From Chelonobacter sp050613185 (GTDB lineage Bacteria > Pseudomonadota > Gammaproteobacteria > Enterobacterales > Pasteurellaceae): DNA of 64,000 nt. Positions 7,207 to 17,126 of this stretch are shown in pieces. How positions within the stretch are numbered: position 1 is the stretch's first letter; the number at the start of each line of letters is the position of its first letter. The stretch is from assembly GCF_050613185.1 (NCBI RefSeq), contig NZ_CP192511.1, positions 1,922,001-1,986,000 of the forward strand, written 5' to 3'. The notes below the pieces were generated by a model. The model was given only the letters and a program-made list of their open reading frames with translations, made no database searches and was not told where the DNA came from. The position numbers and the translations under genes were made by a program.

Positions 7207-9033
7207 TTAATTTAACACGCGAACCCGGCCGCCTTGATATTCAAACCAAGTCATTTCACGGTCAATATTACAGCCGTTGCCCGCACTCAATTTACCGGTC
7301 AAGCCGTTAATCGTGTAGCCCGGAATTTGGCGCAGTTCATTGAATTTATTGATTAATAACCAAGCGTCAGAACCCATGGCGTATAACCGCATTAAGGAAA
7401 AATCCCCGCTGGTGGCATTGGAAATCTGGCTGTACTGGCTGGTTTGCGTATCACTCAGGAACGGAATATCACTGAATTTCAATCCTTCCATGGTTAAGCG
7501 GTAATCCGGGCCGTTGTTCGGCGAGTTGCTACGGGAAGAAGCGTATAGTTTCAAACTGCGACCGTAAGCCGAATTGTTGATGGTATTTTTAATATCCAAC
7601 AAGTCCGCACTATCGGCAACGATATACAACGCTTGGATATCTTCGCGGGTATAGCCGCTGGTTTGTAGGTTGGTGCCGGTGATAGCCGCAATGGTTTCAC
7701 TGCGTTGTTCGCTTTGCGCATTGCCTAAACCGCTTTGCAGCGCGGCGAGAATATCATTCGGCGTATTATAGAATTGGGTGGTGGCGTCGGTTGCCGCCAA
7801 TTGTTGCCAACGCAGGTTAAAGGCAGAGGCGGTGCGTTGTCCCAAATCATTTTGCGGCACAATCACCAACGGATTACGCACGCCGTCGTTCCAAATTCTG
7901 TCGGCGGCAGAGCGGGCTTCCGCTTCCGGTGATAAACCGTAATAGCAGACATTGGCAATCGGTTGGGCGTTGGTAGTGGAATTCAAGGCTAAAACTTGTA
8001 GCCCGGAGGTATCACTTGCCAACATGCTATCGACGTTATTTTTAATCAGAGGCCCGACGATGGCTTGTGCGCCGTTGGCCTTGGCTTGCGCAATAATATC
8101 GCCGATCGGGCTGGTGACGGTGTCATAAGTGGTGACTTGCACCGCACTTCCGCCGCGCGCTTCGTCAAAGCCTTTTTTAATCGTCGTGCCGATTAACTGT
8201 GCGTTTCCGCTGGTCGGTAATAAAAGCGCAATATTGTTTAATGCCATTTGCTGGTAATTTAACGCATCTTGAATTTCGGTCGGCAGCAGATAAGCGGCAC
8301 TGTGGTTCGGATAAGCGCTTCTCCAGCTCTGGATCGCATTGCGCAAATTTTCCGGCTGGGCAATGTTGCCATTATAGGCGTTGATTAACGATAACCAGCC
8401 GTTAAGTGCGGTATCGCCGCTTTCCGGTGCGATATTTCTTAAAGTGGTGGCATTGCCGGCGCGCAACAATTTCCAAATATTATTGATATTTTGCTGTTTT
8501 CGTTCGCTGTCGGTGATCACCTGATCCGCCAACACCAACGACTTCACCGCGTCGGTCAGGTTATTCTGATTGCTGGCAATTTTGGCTTGGGCGACATAAT
8601 AACGCGCCTTTTGCGAGTTGCTCAACAGATTCAGAGGAATGCTTTGCAACGTTGCGGCGGCATTGCTGTTGGCGCGTTTATTGGCATAAATTTGCGCTTG
8701 AATCAGGTTTTTGTCTAAAGTTTGTTCTTTATCCAACCCTTGCAATGACGCCAGCAACGCTTCGGCTTGGCTCATTTTATTTTCTGTCAGTAAAACCCGC
8801 GCGGCTAACAGTTGGTAGTTGGTTTTTTCGGTTTTATCTTTCGCCTGTTGCGCTCGGTTCAAATAAAATTCGGAACTGGCGTTGGCATCGCGTTGCAGCA
8901 CCGTGCCGGACGAACCGGAGAACAGATCCACGTTACAAGCCGACAGGAATAACACCATAAACAGCGGCATTAGCAGATATTTAATATTAAGACGCGTCAA
9001 AATATTGGTATTAGACAGATTAGTATTAGGCAT
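7207..9033 (-). CDS. lpoA: Penicillin-binding protein activator LpoA
   Basis: 608 residues, somewhat longer than I recall for the H. influenzae protein. LpoA is an outer-membrane lipoprotein that reaches through the periplasm to stimulate PBP1A. The lipobox FLSAC places the lipid on Cys33. The N-terminal half is a TPR-like helical domain; the C-terminal half resembles a periplasmic-binding-protein fold (VGPLIKNNVDSML, NPLVIVPQNDLGQR, LYAMGSDAWLLI). ATG 9033 has GGAG six bases upstream, so the long N-region is likely real. It is divergent from rsmI, as in E. coli. Confidence 0.93.
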   Translation of the reverse strand: MPNTNLSNTNILTRLNIKYLLMPLFMVLFLSACNVDLFSGSSGTVLQRDANASSEFYLNRAQQAKDKTEKTNYQLLAARVLLTENKMSQAEALLASLQGLDKEQTLDKNLIQAQIYANKRANSNAAATLQSIPLNLLSNSQKARYYVAQAKIASNQNNLTDAVKSLVLADQVITDSERKQQNINNIWKLLRAGNATTLRNIAPESGDTALNGWLSLINAYNGNIAQPENLRNAIQSWRSAYPNHSAAYLLPTEIQDALNYQQMALNNIALLLPTSGNAQLIGTTIKKGFDEARGGSAVQVTTYDTVTSPIGDIIAQAKANGAQAIVGPLIKNNVDSMLASDTSGLQVLALNSTTNAQPIANVCYYGLSPEAEARSAADRIWNDGVRNPLVIVPQNDLGQRTASAFNLRWQQLAATDATTQFYNTPNDILAALQSGLGNAQSEQRSETIAAITGTNLQTSGYTREDIQALYIVADSADLLDIKNTINNSAYGRSLKLYASSRSNSPNNGPDYRLTMEGLKFSDIPFLSDTQTSQYSQISNATSGDFSLMRLYAMGSDAWLLINKFNELRQIPGYTINGLTGKLSAGNGCNIDREMTWFEYQGGRVRVLN

Positions 9034-9116
9034 GGTCGCTCCAAATTCGTTAGAATAGCACTTAGGATCTTACTTATCTCACTCATTAAAATCAATCAAA
9101 AAAGACGTAATAAATT

Positions 9117-9962
9117 ATGGATAATCAATCAGGAATGTTGTACATCGTTGCCACCCCCATCGGAAATTTGCAGGATATCAGCCAACGGGCATTGGATACA
9201 TTGGCACATGTCGATCTGATCGCGGCGGAAGATACCCGCCACAGCGGCTTGTTGCTGAACCATTACGGGATTAAAAAACCGCTCTTTGCCCTGCACGATC
9301 ACAACGAACAACAAAAAGCCGAGTTGTTAGCCAAGCGGTTGCTTAACGGTGAAAATATTGCTTTGATTTCCGATGCCGGCACGCCGCTGATTAGCGATCC
9401 GGGTTTTCATCTGGTGCGCCATTGCCGCCAAGCGGGGATTAAAATCGTGCCGATTCCCGGCGCCTGTGCCGCGATTACCGCACTTTGTGCCGCCGGAATT
9501 GCGTCGGATCGTTTCTGTTTTGAGGGGTTTTTACCGGCGAAAAGCAAGGCAAGACGGGATAAATTCGCCGAACTGAAAAACGAAAGCCGCACGTTGATTT
9601 TTTACGAATCGACCCACCGTATTCTCGACAGTTTAGCCGATATGCAAACGGTCTGGGGCGGTGAGCGTTATTTGGTTTTGGCGCGTGAACTGACAAAAAC
9701 ATGGGAAACCATCCACGGTGATACGCTGGAAAATTTATTGGCTTGGCTGCAACAAGACAGCAACCGCAGCAAAGGCGAAATGGTGCTGATTGTCGAAGGG
9801 CAAAGTGCGGTCGAGGAAAGCGAATTCTCCGCTGAGGCAGTCAATGCGTTAGCACTGATTCGTCAGGAACTGCCGTTGAAAAAAGCCGCTGCGATTGTGG
9901 CGGAACTGTACGGCTATAAAAAGAATGCGCTGTATCAGTTCGGGCTGGAGCGGTTTAAATAA
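9117..9962 (+). CDS. rsmI: 16S rRNA 2'-O-ribose C1402 methyltransferase RsmI
   Basis: 281 residues. RsmI methylates the 2'-O of C1402 in 16S rRNA with SAM, fine-tuning decoding. The tetrapyrrole-methylase-type fold is clear: MLYIVATPIGNLQDIS at the N-terminus, AAEDTRHSGLLLNHYG, ISDAGTPLISDPG and PIPGACAAITAL. The gene starts 83 bp from divergent lpoA and its end overlaps a GAGCGGTTT/AAACCGCTC palindrome facing kdsC. The ribosome site is weak. Confidence 0.96.
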   Translation: MDNQSGMLYIVATPIGNLQDISQRALDTLAHVDLIAAEDTRHSGLLLNHYGIKKPLFALHDHNEQQKAELLAKRLLNGENIALISDAGTPLISDPGFHLVRHCRQAGIKIVPIPGACAAITALCAAGIASDRFCFEGFLPAKSKARRDKFAELKNESRTLIFYESTHRILDSLADMQTVWGGERYLVLARELTKTWETIHGDTLENLLAWLQQDSNRSKGEMVLIVEGQSAVEESEFSAEAVNALALIRQELPLKKAAAIVAELYGYKKNALYQFGLERFK

Positions 9963-9969
9963 ACCGCTC
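9948..9969. terminator. Palindrome at the rsmI/kdsC convergence
   Basis: GAGCGGTTT-AAAT-AAACCGCTC is a perfect 9-bp inverted repeat covering the rsmI stop codon between convergent genes. It has no long T-run, so terminator activity is an inference from position. Confidence 0.45.
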
Positions 9970-9984
9970 GACCGTTGTTAATCG

Positions 9985-10527
9985 TTATTGTGCCATTTTC
10001 TTCGCCGCTTGCAAAAAGCCTTGTGCGGAGCGGTAGATTTCATCTTTGCCTTGCACCGCTAAAATCAGATCGGATAATTCGCGGAAAGCCCCCTTGCCAC
10101 CGCCGAGGGTTAACGTGCGGTCGGCAGCTTGTTTGACATAATCCGGCGCGTCGGCGACGGCGGCAGAGAAACCACAGACGGCGAAAGCGGGCAGATCCAC
10201 GCTGTCATCGCCGATATAGGCGGTTTGCCCGGCGCTGACGCCGGCTTGCCGCATTAATTCAAAACAAGCGCTCTCTTTTTCCAATTTACCGAGCAAAAAC
10301 AGATCGATTTTCAAATCGGCAATCCGTTTGCGCAGAATCGCAGAATCGCGCCCTGACAGTACCGCCACTTGAATGCCCGATTCGATCAACATTCTGATAC
10401 CCAAACCGTCACGCACATGGAAGCATTTCAACGCTTCGCCGTTGGCGTCGTAATACAGGCTGCCGTCAGTGAGCACGCCGTCAATATCGGTGATCACCAG
10501 TTTTATGTCGCTGAGTTTATTGTTCAT
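9985..10527 (-). CDS. kdsC: 3-deoxy-D-manno-octulosonate 8-phosphate phosphatase
   Basis: 180 residues. KdsC removes phosphate from Kdo 8-phosphate to give Kdo for lipopolysaccharide. It is a cap-less HAD phosphatase: nucleophile and acid/base in VITDIDGVLTDGS (Asp14, Asp16), the motif-II Ser/Thr region in VAVLSGRDS and the motif-III/IV YIGDDSVDLPAF. Start ATG 10527 follows GGGGAAAAC. It lies 12 bp past kdsD, so the two are co-transcribed. Confidence 0.96.
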   Translation of the reverse strand: MNNKLSDIKLVITDIDGVLTDGSLYYDANGEALKCFHVRDGLGIRMLIESGIQVAVLSGRDSAILRKRIADLKIDLFLLGKLEKESACFELMRQAGVSAGQTAYIGDDSVDLPAFAVCGFSAAVADAPDYVKQAADRTLTLGGGKGAFRELSDLILAVQGKDEIYRSAQGFLQAAKKMAQ

Positions 10528-10539
10528 GTTTTCCCCTGT

Positions 10540-11472
10540 TTAGTAAGAGAATTCAAACAGACCGACCACTTTTTCCTGCTCCAACACAATCAGCGAGTGG
10601 ATTTTGTGCTGGCGCATAAAGTCTTCCGCCTGTCCCATATAAGCGTCAGCTTGAATGGTTTTTGGATTGACCGACATAATATCCGCCGCAGTCAGGCGCA
10701 TACATTTAATGCCTTTGCCGGTGAAGGCGCGACGCACGTCGCCGTCGGTGATAATGCCTTGCAGTTTGTCGTCTGCCATCACAATCGCAATCCCCATCCG
10801 TCCTTCGGTCATTTTCGCCACGCAATCGGCAAACGAGGTGGCAGGCGATACCAACGGAAGTTGCGTTTGCATTGCGTCACGCACACGGCTGAGCAAACGC
10901 CGCCCCAAGCTACCGCCGGGGTGGAAGCGGGCGAAATCGGTTGCTTGGAAATCACGCGCTTTGATTAAGGCAACGGCAAGCGCGTCGGCAAGGGCGAGGG
11001 TGACAAGTGCGGAGGTGGTCGGCGCAAGGTTGTTCGGGCAGGCTTCGCGCTCGACCGAAATATCCAGCACATAATCGGCATGTTTTGCCAGCGTGGATTC
11101 GCGATTGCCGGTCATGGCGATAATGCGGTTGCCAAAATTTTTCAGACTTGGGATCAGTTTATTGACATCGTCGGTTTCGCCGCTGTAGGAGATCAAAATC
11201 ACGATATCAATCGGTTTGAGCATGCCCAAATCGCCGTGAAAGGCTTCGGTCGGGTGCAGGAAAAAGCTCGGCGTGCCGGTGGAAGCGAAAGTCGCCACCA
11301 TTTTTTTGCCGATTAATCCGGATTTCCCAATACCGGCAATCACCAAGCGCCCTTCGCAATCTAAAATCGCTTCGACCACTTGTGAAAATTCGCCGTCGAG
11401 GCGCAAACGTAAGCGGCTGATCGCCTGTTCTTCAATCGTGAGTGTTTCTTGAGCAATGCGAATGTAGTTCAT
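10540..11472 (-). CDS. kdsD: D-arabinose 5-phosphate isomerase
   Basis: 310 residues. It converts ribulose 5-phosphate to arabinose 5-phosphate, the first committed precursor of Kdo. The N-terminal SIS domain holds GIGKSGLIGKKMVATFASTG and ISYSGETDD; two CBS motifs occupy about 205-310 (the terminal KVVGLFEF). Full-length protein with AAGG before ATG 11472. It heads a kdsD-kdsC pair; caxA, which precedes these genes in E. coli, has moved to 42448-43416 here. Confidence 0.95.
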   Translation of the reverse strand: MNYIRIAQETLTIEEQAISRLRLRLDGEFSQVVEAILDCEGRLVIAGIGKSGLIGKKMVATFASTGTPSFFLHPTEAFHGDLGMLKPIDIVILISYSGETDDVNKLIPSLKNFGNRIIAMTGNRESTLAKHADYVLDISVEREACPNNLAPTTSALVTLALADALAVALIKARDFQATDFARFHPGGSLGRRLLSRVRDAMQTQLPLVSPATSFADCVAKMTEGRMGIAIVMADDKLQGIITDGDVRRAFTGKGIKCMRLTAADIMSVNPKTIQADAYMGQAEDFMRQHKIHSLIVLEQEKVVGLFEFSY

Positions 11473-11578
11473 AAAAACCTTATGCGAAGTATGTTATTAC
11501 CATTACGGGTTATTCTAGAGTAATAATGTAATTTGGCAAGGCTGTTTTAAAAGGCTATCTTAATCGCAAAAATTCGGC

Positions 11579-11584
11579 TATACT
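11579..11584 (+). promoter_or_regulatory. Probable -10 element of rnpB
   Basis: TATACT lies eight bases before the predicted 5' end of RNase P RNA and is followed by a GC-rich discriminator (GCGCGCC), which is common at stringently controlled stable-RNA promoters. The -35 region is weak. Confidence 0.55.
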
Positions 11585-11591
11585 GCGCGCC

Positions 11592-11992
<401 letters not shown>

Positions 11993-12050
11993 TTCTCACC
12001 GCTTTTTATCTTGCGGGTTCGACCGCACTTTTCTTCTTATTCCTTCTATT

Positions 12051-12914
12051 TTATTCCTCGGTAAAACGAATCAAGCCCTCTTGTTGCGTGCTGGCAATCA
12101 AGCGCCCTTGTTGATCAAAAATTTGTCCGCGCGCCAAGCCGCGTGCGCCGTAGGCGTTATTGCTTTCAACCGCGTGCAGCAGCCAATCATTGAGATCAAA
12201 CGGGCGGTGAAACCAAATCGCATGGTCAATGGTGGCGACTTTCATACCTTTTTCCAAAAAGCCTTTTTTATGCGGGTGAAGTGCGGTCAGCAAGCAATGG
12301 AAATCGGAAAAATACGCCAATAAACATTGATTGATTTTCAAATCGTCCGGCACGCGCCCGTTGGCTTTAAACCACGCATATTGCGCCGCCGGGAATTCGC
12401 GCCCCTGAAACGGGTTGTTCAAATATTTGCTGCGCACATCAAACGGGCGTTCGGCGGTGAGTTTGTCTTTAATCTGCGGCGGCAAATATTGTGCCACCGC
12501 CCGCACTGCTTCCAGTTCATTGATCAGTTGATCAGGCGGCTCAACGTTCGGCATTGGGCTTTGGTGATCAAAACCGTTTTCCACGCTTTGAAAGGAGGCG
12601 GTCACGTGGCAAATCGGTTCGTTATGCTGAATCGCTTTGATTCGAAGTGCGGTAAAACTGCGCCCTTCACGCAACACTTCCACATCGTATAAAATCGGGT
12701 GTTGCGCGTCGCCGCTGCGCAAAAAATAGGCATGGCAGGAGTGCAGAATGCGATCCGCCGGCGCCACGTTCATACCGGCGGCGAGGGCTTGGGCTACGAC
12801 TTGCCCGCCGAACACTTGTCGCAAGCCGAGATCGACGCTTTGACCGCGGAAATAGTGATCATCGATGGTTTCAAGGGTGAGTAAATCAATCAGTTGTTCG
12901 AGTACGCTAGACAT
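12051..12914 (-). CDS. tesB: Acyl-CoA thioesterase II
   Basis: 287 residues, the normal length. It hydrolyses medium- and long-chain acyl-CoA to fatty acid and CoA in the cytosol. The double hot-dog fold is marked by YFRGQSVDLGLRQVFGGQVVAQAL at the N-terminus, HSCHAYFLRSGD, and the C-terminal ATIDHAIWFHRPF and ARGLARGQIFDQQGRLIASTQQEG; Asp, Gln and Thr of the known active site lie in these blocks. Start ATG 12914 follows AAGGCG. It converges with rnpB. Confidence 0.95.
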   Translation of the reverse strand: MSSVLEQLIDLLTLETIDDHYFRGQSVDLGLRQVFGGQVVAQALAAGMNVAPADRILHSCHAYFLRSGDAQHPILYDVEVLREGRSFTALRIKAIQHNEPICHVTASFQSVENGFDHQSPMPNVEPPDQLINELEAVRAVAQYLPPQIKDKLTAERPFDVRSKYLNNPFQGREFPAAQYAWFKANGRVPDDLKINQCLLAYFSDFHCLLTALHPHKKGFLEKGMKVATIDHAIWFHRPFDLNDWLLHAVESNNAYGARGLARGQIFDQQGRLIASTQQEGLIRFTEE

Positions 12915-13030
12915 AAATTCGCCTTATTTTTGAGGAGTTTCTTTTTTGGTTATAACAAAAGCGGCCGTAAAACACAACTGCCATAAAAACAAACAAGTGC
13001 GCGAGAAATAAGCGGGCGTGAGGGTTAAAC

Positions 13031-13059
13031 TTGCAAAGTGCGGTCAATTGTAGGACAAT
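13031..13059 (+). promoter_or_regulatory. Candidate promoter for ffs
   Basis: TTGCAA (13031-13036) and GACAAT (13054-13059) are 17 bp apart and would start transcription about 27 nt before the mature 4.5S RNA. The pair is embedded in an inverted uptake-signal pair (13036-13044 and 13062-13070). Match to consensus is moderate. Confidence 0.35.
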
Positions 13060-13092
13060 GCACCGCACTTGACGGTTCGCCGTCAATCCTAT

Positions 13093-13204
13093 GGATTCCC
13101 TCTTGGTTCCTCGCAACGGTGTTTGGTTCACCGGGTCAGGTTCGGAAGAAAGCAGCCCAAGTCAAATTTCCGTGTGCCGAGATCAAGCTGGGAGGGAGTC
13201 CACC
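13093..13204 (+). ncRNA. ffs: Signal recognition particle 4.5S RNA
   Basis: About 112 nt. It forms the SRP with Ffh and targets inner-membrane proteins. The conserved apical domain GGTCAGGTTCGGAAGAAAGCAGCC is split across 13134-13158 and holds the symmetric loop and GGAA-type tetraloop. The ends GGATTCCCTC and GAGGGAGTCC pair with one G-U. A conserved TGTGCCGAGAT segment follows the apical domain as in E. coli. The boundaries are set from the terminal helix. Confidence 0.93.
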
Positions 13205-13366
13205 ACGTTTTTCCATTCCTATTTCAGCCAATTAAATTTAATTTTAAAATTTTTTCTGCAACTTGATCTTTAGAGTCAGCCGCCTATAATCAAAGTAACT
13301 CTTGTTACTACTTTTTTGTAATCTGGCGATCAAAGATCTACGCGCCGGTTATCGGTGGAGTGCAGT

Positions 13367-14335
13367 ATGAAAAAATTACGCTTTATTTTGCCTATTGCCG
13401 CATTAGTCGGCGGCGCCGTCTGGTTTGTCCAACAAGATTCGCAAGTAAGTAACCCGCATATTGCCCATGTCAACGGGCGTTTGGAGTTGGCAAGGATGGA
13501 CATTGCCAGTCTGTATGCCGGGCGGGTTGAGTCAATTGAAGTCAGCGAAGGGCAAATGGTCGAAAAAAACGCGTTACTTGCCACGTTATCCTCCGCCACC
13601 GTTCAAGCTCAGCTCACAGCGGCACAGGCGCAACAAGCGCAGGCGGAACAAGCGGTCAACCGCGCGCAAGCACAAATCGAAGCCCAGCAACAGCAACTGA
13701 AAGTGGCGGAGATGGATTTGGCCAACGCGCAAAAAATGCGGCGTGATAATTTGATTTCCCGTTCCGAGTTAGAGAAACGCCAAGCCGAGCACGCAGCGGC
13801 AAATGCGGCATTGCAAGCGGTGCAAGCGGCAAAACGCGAAGCCGAAGCCGCCGTGCAACAGGCGAAAGCGCAGGTAGAACAAGCCAGTTCAGTCGATCAG
13901 GACATGGCGGTGCGGGCGCCGCAAGCCGGGCGGGTGGAATACAAACTTGCCGAAGTCGGTAACGTGATCCCCGCCGGTGGTAAAGTAGTGAGCTTACTCA
14001 ATTTAAATGATGTCAGCATGAATCTGTTTTTCCCTACGCCGACGGTGAATAAAATCGCCTTGAATAGCGAAGCACGGATTGTGTTGGACGGCAGTGATTT
14101 TGTTTTTCCGGCAACCGTAACCTATATCGCCGCCGACGCCCAGTTTACCCCGAAATATGTCGAAACCCGGGCAGAGCGCGAAAAGTTGGTATTTAAAGTC
14201 AAATTACAAATTCCGAAAGAAATTGCCCAACAATATTCCGCCTATTTGCGCGGCGGAATGACCGGTAACGGTTATGTTTTGACGGAAAGCAATGCTCAAT
14301 GGCCTGAAGCGTTACGGCTTAACTTGCCGCAGTAA
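13367..14335 (+). CDS. HlyD-family periplasmic adaptor (YhiI-like)
   Basis: 322 residues from ATG 13367, which has GGAG six bases upstream (GTG 13355 would add four). It is a membrane-fusion protein linking an inner-membrane ABC exporter to an outer-membrane channel. An N-terminal anchor (about 1-22) is followed by a biotinyl-lipoyl half (ARMDIASLYAGRVESIEVSEGQMV), a long Ala/Gln-rich coiled-coil hairpin (about 70-175), the second lipoyl half (VRAPQAGRVEYKLAEVGNVI) and a beta-barrel domain. It is first of four genes whose partners match YhiI-RbbA-YhhJ plus an outer-membrane factor. Substrate unknown. Confidence 0.9.
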   Translation: MKKLRFILPIAALVGGAVWFVQQDSQVSNPHIAHVNGRLELARMDIASLYAGRVESIEVSEGQMVEKNALLATLSSATVQAQLTAAQAQQAQAEQAVNRAQAQIEAQQQQLKVAEMDLANAQKMRRDNLISRSELEKRQAEHAAANAALQAVQAAKREAEAAVQQAKAQVEQASSVDQDMAVRAPQAGRVEYKLAEVGNVIPAGGKVVSLLNLNDVSMNLFFPTPTVNKIALNSEARIVLDGSDFVFPATVTYIAADAQFTPKYVETRAEREKLVFKVKLQIPKEIAQQYSAYLRGGMTGNGYVLTESNAQWPEALRLNLPQ

Positions 14336-14362
14336 AGATTGACGGTGAGCAGGAAGGTGATT

Positions 14363-17125
14363 ATGCCGGCGGATTCTCAAGTCCAAGCAGTTAAACTGGA
14401 ACAGGTTTCACACCACTATAAAAAATTACAAGCGTTAGATAACGTCTCGTTCAGCTTGCCGCGCGGGAAAACCGTTGGTTTAATCGGCCCCGACGGCGTT
14501 GGCAAGTCGACATTATTATCTTTGATTGCCGGAGTCAAAGTGATTCAACAAGGTTCGGTTCATGTATTGGGTTTGGATCAAGCCGACGCAACGCAACGGC
14601 ATGAACTCTCGACCAAAGTGGCGTTTATGCCGCAAGGCTTAGGCAAAAACCTTTATCCCACCTTATCAATCGATGAAAATATTGATTTTCACGCGCGCTT
14701 GTTCGGTTTGAATCGCCGGCAGCGCAAGCAACGTATCCGACGCTTATTACAGGCAACCGGATTACTGCCGTTTCGCGAACGCGCGGCGGGCAAACTGTCC
14801 GGCGGCATGAAACAAAAACTCAGTCTCTGTTGTGCGTTGGTGCACAATCCGCAATTGCTGATTTTAGACGAACCGACCACCGGAGTTGATCCGTTGTCGC
14901 GCCGGCAATTTTGGCGTTTGGTCAACGAACTGCGGCAAGAAAATCCCGAGATGACGGTGATTGTGGCGACGGCGTATATCGACGAAGCCGAGCAATTTGA
15001 ATATCTGTTGGCGATGGACGACGGCAAATTATTGGTTAATAAACCCACGCGCGAGGTGTTGCGGCAAAGCGGCTGCGATACGTTGGAACAAGCCTATATC
15101 AAACTCCTGCCGCAAGAGAAACAAACGGATTGGAACGATTCCCGAATCCCGCCATTTGAGCCGGAAGCCGATTCGCCGCCGGCGATTGAAGCTCACGCTT
15201 TAAGCAAAAAATTCGGCGATTTTACCGCGGTCGATAACGTCAGTTTCAGCATTGCCAAAGGCGAAATTTTCGGCTTTTTAGGCTCTAACGGCTGTGGTAA
15301 AAGCACCACCATGAAAATGCTGACCGGCTTGCTTGACGCCACCTCGGGCAGCGCCAAGTTGTTAGGCAAAAGTGTCGATGCCGGCGATATGGCAACCCGC
15401 AAACGGGTGGGCTATATGTCGCAATCCTTTTCTTTGTACGAAGAATTAAGCGTGCGCCAAAATTTGGTGCTGCACGCCAAATTGTATCAATTGGAAGGCG
15501 CTCAGGGCGAGGACGCCGTGAAACAAGCCTTGAGCCAATTTGAATTGAACCAGGTGGCGGAAAGCAAGCCGACCGCACTTTCCCTCGGGGTGCGGCAACG
15601 GTTGCAACTGGCGGCGGCGTGTTTACATCATCCCGAAGTGTTGATTTTGGATGAGCCGACTTCCGGCGTCGATCCGGCGGCGCGCGATATGTTTTGGCAA
15701 TATTTGTTGAGATTATCGCGCCAAGATCGGATTACCATTTTTGTTTCCACCCATTTTATGAACGAAGCGCAGCGCTGCGATCGGATCTCGTTTATGGATC
15801 GCGGCAAAGTGCTGGGCGTCGGCACGCCGGAAGCATTGCAAAAAGAGAAAAACGCGGCAACGTTGGAACAAGCTTTTATCCTGTTTTTGCAGGAGCAAGA
15901 GGATAAACAGGCGCCAACAGATACCGAGAACAGGCAAGCGGAAACGGAAAAATCGCCGCACGGCAATGGGAAAAATACGGAATTGCAACTCTCGTTCGGG
16001 TTGCGTTATTGGTTCAATATTATTTGGACGTTTGCCATCCGCGAAGGCAAGGAATTGTTGCGCGACCGCATTCGGCTGCTGTTTGCGGTATTCGGTCCGG
16101 TGGTGCTGCTGCTCGCGGGCAGTTGGGGGATTTCGTTCGATGTCACCAATCTGAAATTCGCCGTCTGGGATCAAGATAAAAGCTATCATAGCAGGCAATT
16201 ATTGGAGCAGTTTTCCGCCTCGGATTATTTTGAATTATTGGAACAAGTGCCGGACAGACAGACCCTTTCCGGCTTGCTGAAAGGCGGCAAAGTGCGGTTG
16301 GCGCTGGAAATTCCGCCTCATTTCGGGCGCGATTTGTTGCAACGACGCAAACCGCAATTGGCGCTCTATGTTGACGGCTCAATGCCGTTTAGCGGTGAAA
16401 ATATCGCCGGTTACAGTCAGGGCATTCTGCTGCAATATGTGCAGCAGCTCTATCGTCAGCAAGGGATCGACTTGGAGGGGGCGTACGATCTGGAAGTGCG
16501 GTTTATGTATAATCAGGCGTTTAACAGTGTGAACGCGATTTCGCCGGGCTTGATCATGCTGACCTTGATGATGGTGCCGAGCATGATGACCGCACTTGGC
16601 GTGGTGCGCGAAAAAGAGATCGGCTCGATCACCAATTTATATGCCTCGCCGGCATCGGTCACACAATATCTATTGGGCAAACAACTGCCGTACGTGCTGT
16701 TATCCTTGCTCAGTTATCTGGTGTTGATCGGGTTAACCGTTTTTGTGGTCGGGGTTCCGTTGAAAGGCTCGTTTTGGGCAATGAGCTTGGGCGCCTTGGG
16801 TTTGATTCTGGCGTCCACTGCCTTTGGATTGCTGGTTTCCACCTTTGTGCAATCGCAAGTGGCGGCGATTTTCGGCTCGGCGATCATCAGTATGGTGCCG
16901 GCGGTCAGTTTTTCCGGTTTCCTCTATCCGATGTCCACCTTAACCGGCGCCGGTTATTGGATCGGGTGGAGTTTTCCGACCAGTTGGTACAACTTGATTA
17001 GCCTCGGCGCTTTCACCAAAGGGTTGGGATTCGCCGGCTTTATCCCGTTATACGGCATGTTATTGCTGTTTTTTGTCACTTACCTGACTGCCGCCAGTCT
17101 GTTGTTGAAGAAACAGGAGAAATAA
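14363..17125 (+). CDS. rbbA: Double-ATPase / ABC-2 permease fusion (RbbA-like exporter subunit)
   Basis: 920 residues from ATG 14363, which has AGGAAGG upstream (TTG 14339 would add eight). Two ABC ATPase domains come first: Walker A GPDGVGKST at residue 42 with signature LSGGMKQKLS, and GSNGCGKST at residue 307. In the second domain LSLGVRQRL replaces the canonical LSGG. From about residue 560 an ABC-2 permease follows with a large periplasmic loop and about five later membrane spans. E. coli RbbA has this layout and was also linked to ribosomes; the neighbours here argue for export. It is 1 bp from the next permease gene. Confidence 0.88.
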   Translation: MPADSQVQAVKLEQVSHHYKKLQALDNVSFSLPRGKTVGLIGPDGVGKSTLLSLIAGVKVIQQGSVHVLGLDQADATQRHELSTKVAFMPQGLGKNLYPTLSIDENIDFHARLFGLNRRQRKQRIRRLLQATGLLPFRERAAGKLSGGMKQKLSLCCALVHNPQLLILDEPTTGVDPLSRRQFWRLVNELRQENPEMTVIVATAYIDEAEQFEYLLAMDDGKLLVNKPTREVLRQSGCDTLEQAYIKLLPQEKQTDWNDSRIPPFEPEADSPPAIEAHALSKKFGDFTAVDNVSFSIAKGEIFGFLGSNGCGKSTTMKMLTGLLDATSGSAKLLGKSVDAGDMATRKRVGYMSQSFSLYEELSVRQNLVLHAKLYQLEGAQGEDAVKQALSQFELNQVAESKPTALSLGVRQRLQLAAACLHHPEVLILDEPTSGVDPAARDMFWQYLLRLSRQDRITIFVSTHFMNEAQRCDRISFMDRGKVLGVGTPEALQKEKNAATLEQAFILFLQEQEDKQAPTDTENRQAETEKSPHGNGKNTELQLSFGLRYWFNIIWTFAIREGKELLRDRIRLLFAVFGPVVLLLAGSWGISFDVTNLKFAVWDQDKSYHSRQLLEQFSASDYFELLEQVPDRQTLSGLLKGGKVRLALEIPPHFGRDLLQRRKPQLALYVDGSMPFSGENIAGYSQGILLQYVQQLYRQQGIDLEGAYDLEVRFMYNQAFNSVNAISPGLIMLTLMMVPSMMTALGVVREKEIGSITNLYASPASVTQYLLGKQLPYVLLSLLSYLVLIGLTVFVVGVPLKGSFWAMSLGALGLILASTAFGLLVSTFVQSQVAAIFGSAIISMVPAVSFSGFLYPMSTLTGAGYWIGWSFPTSWYNLISLGAFTKGLGFAGFIPLYGMLLLFFVTYLTAASLLLKKQEK

Positions 17126-17126
17126 C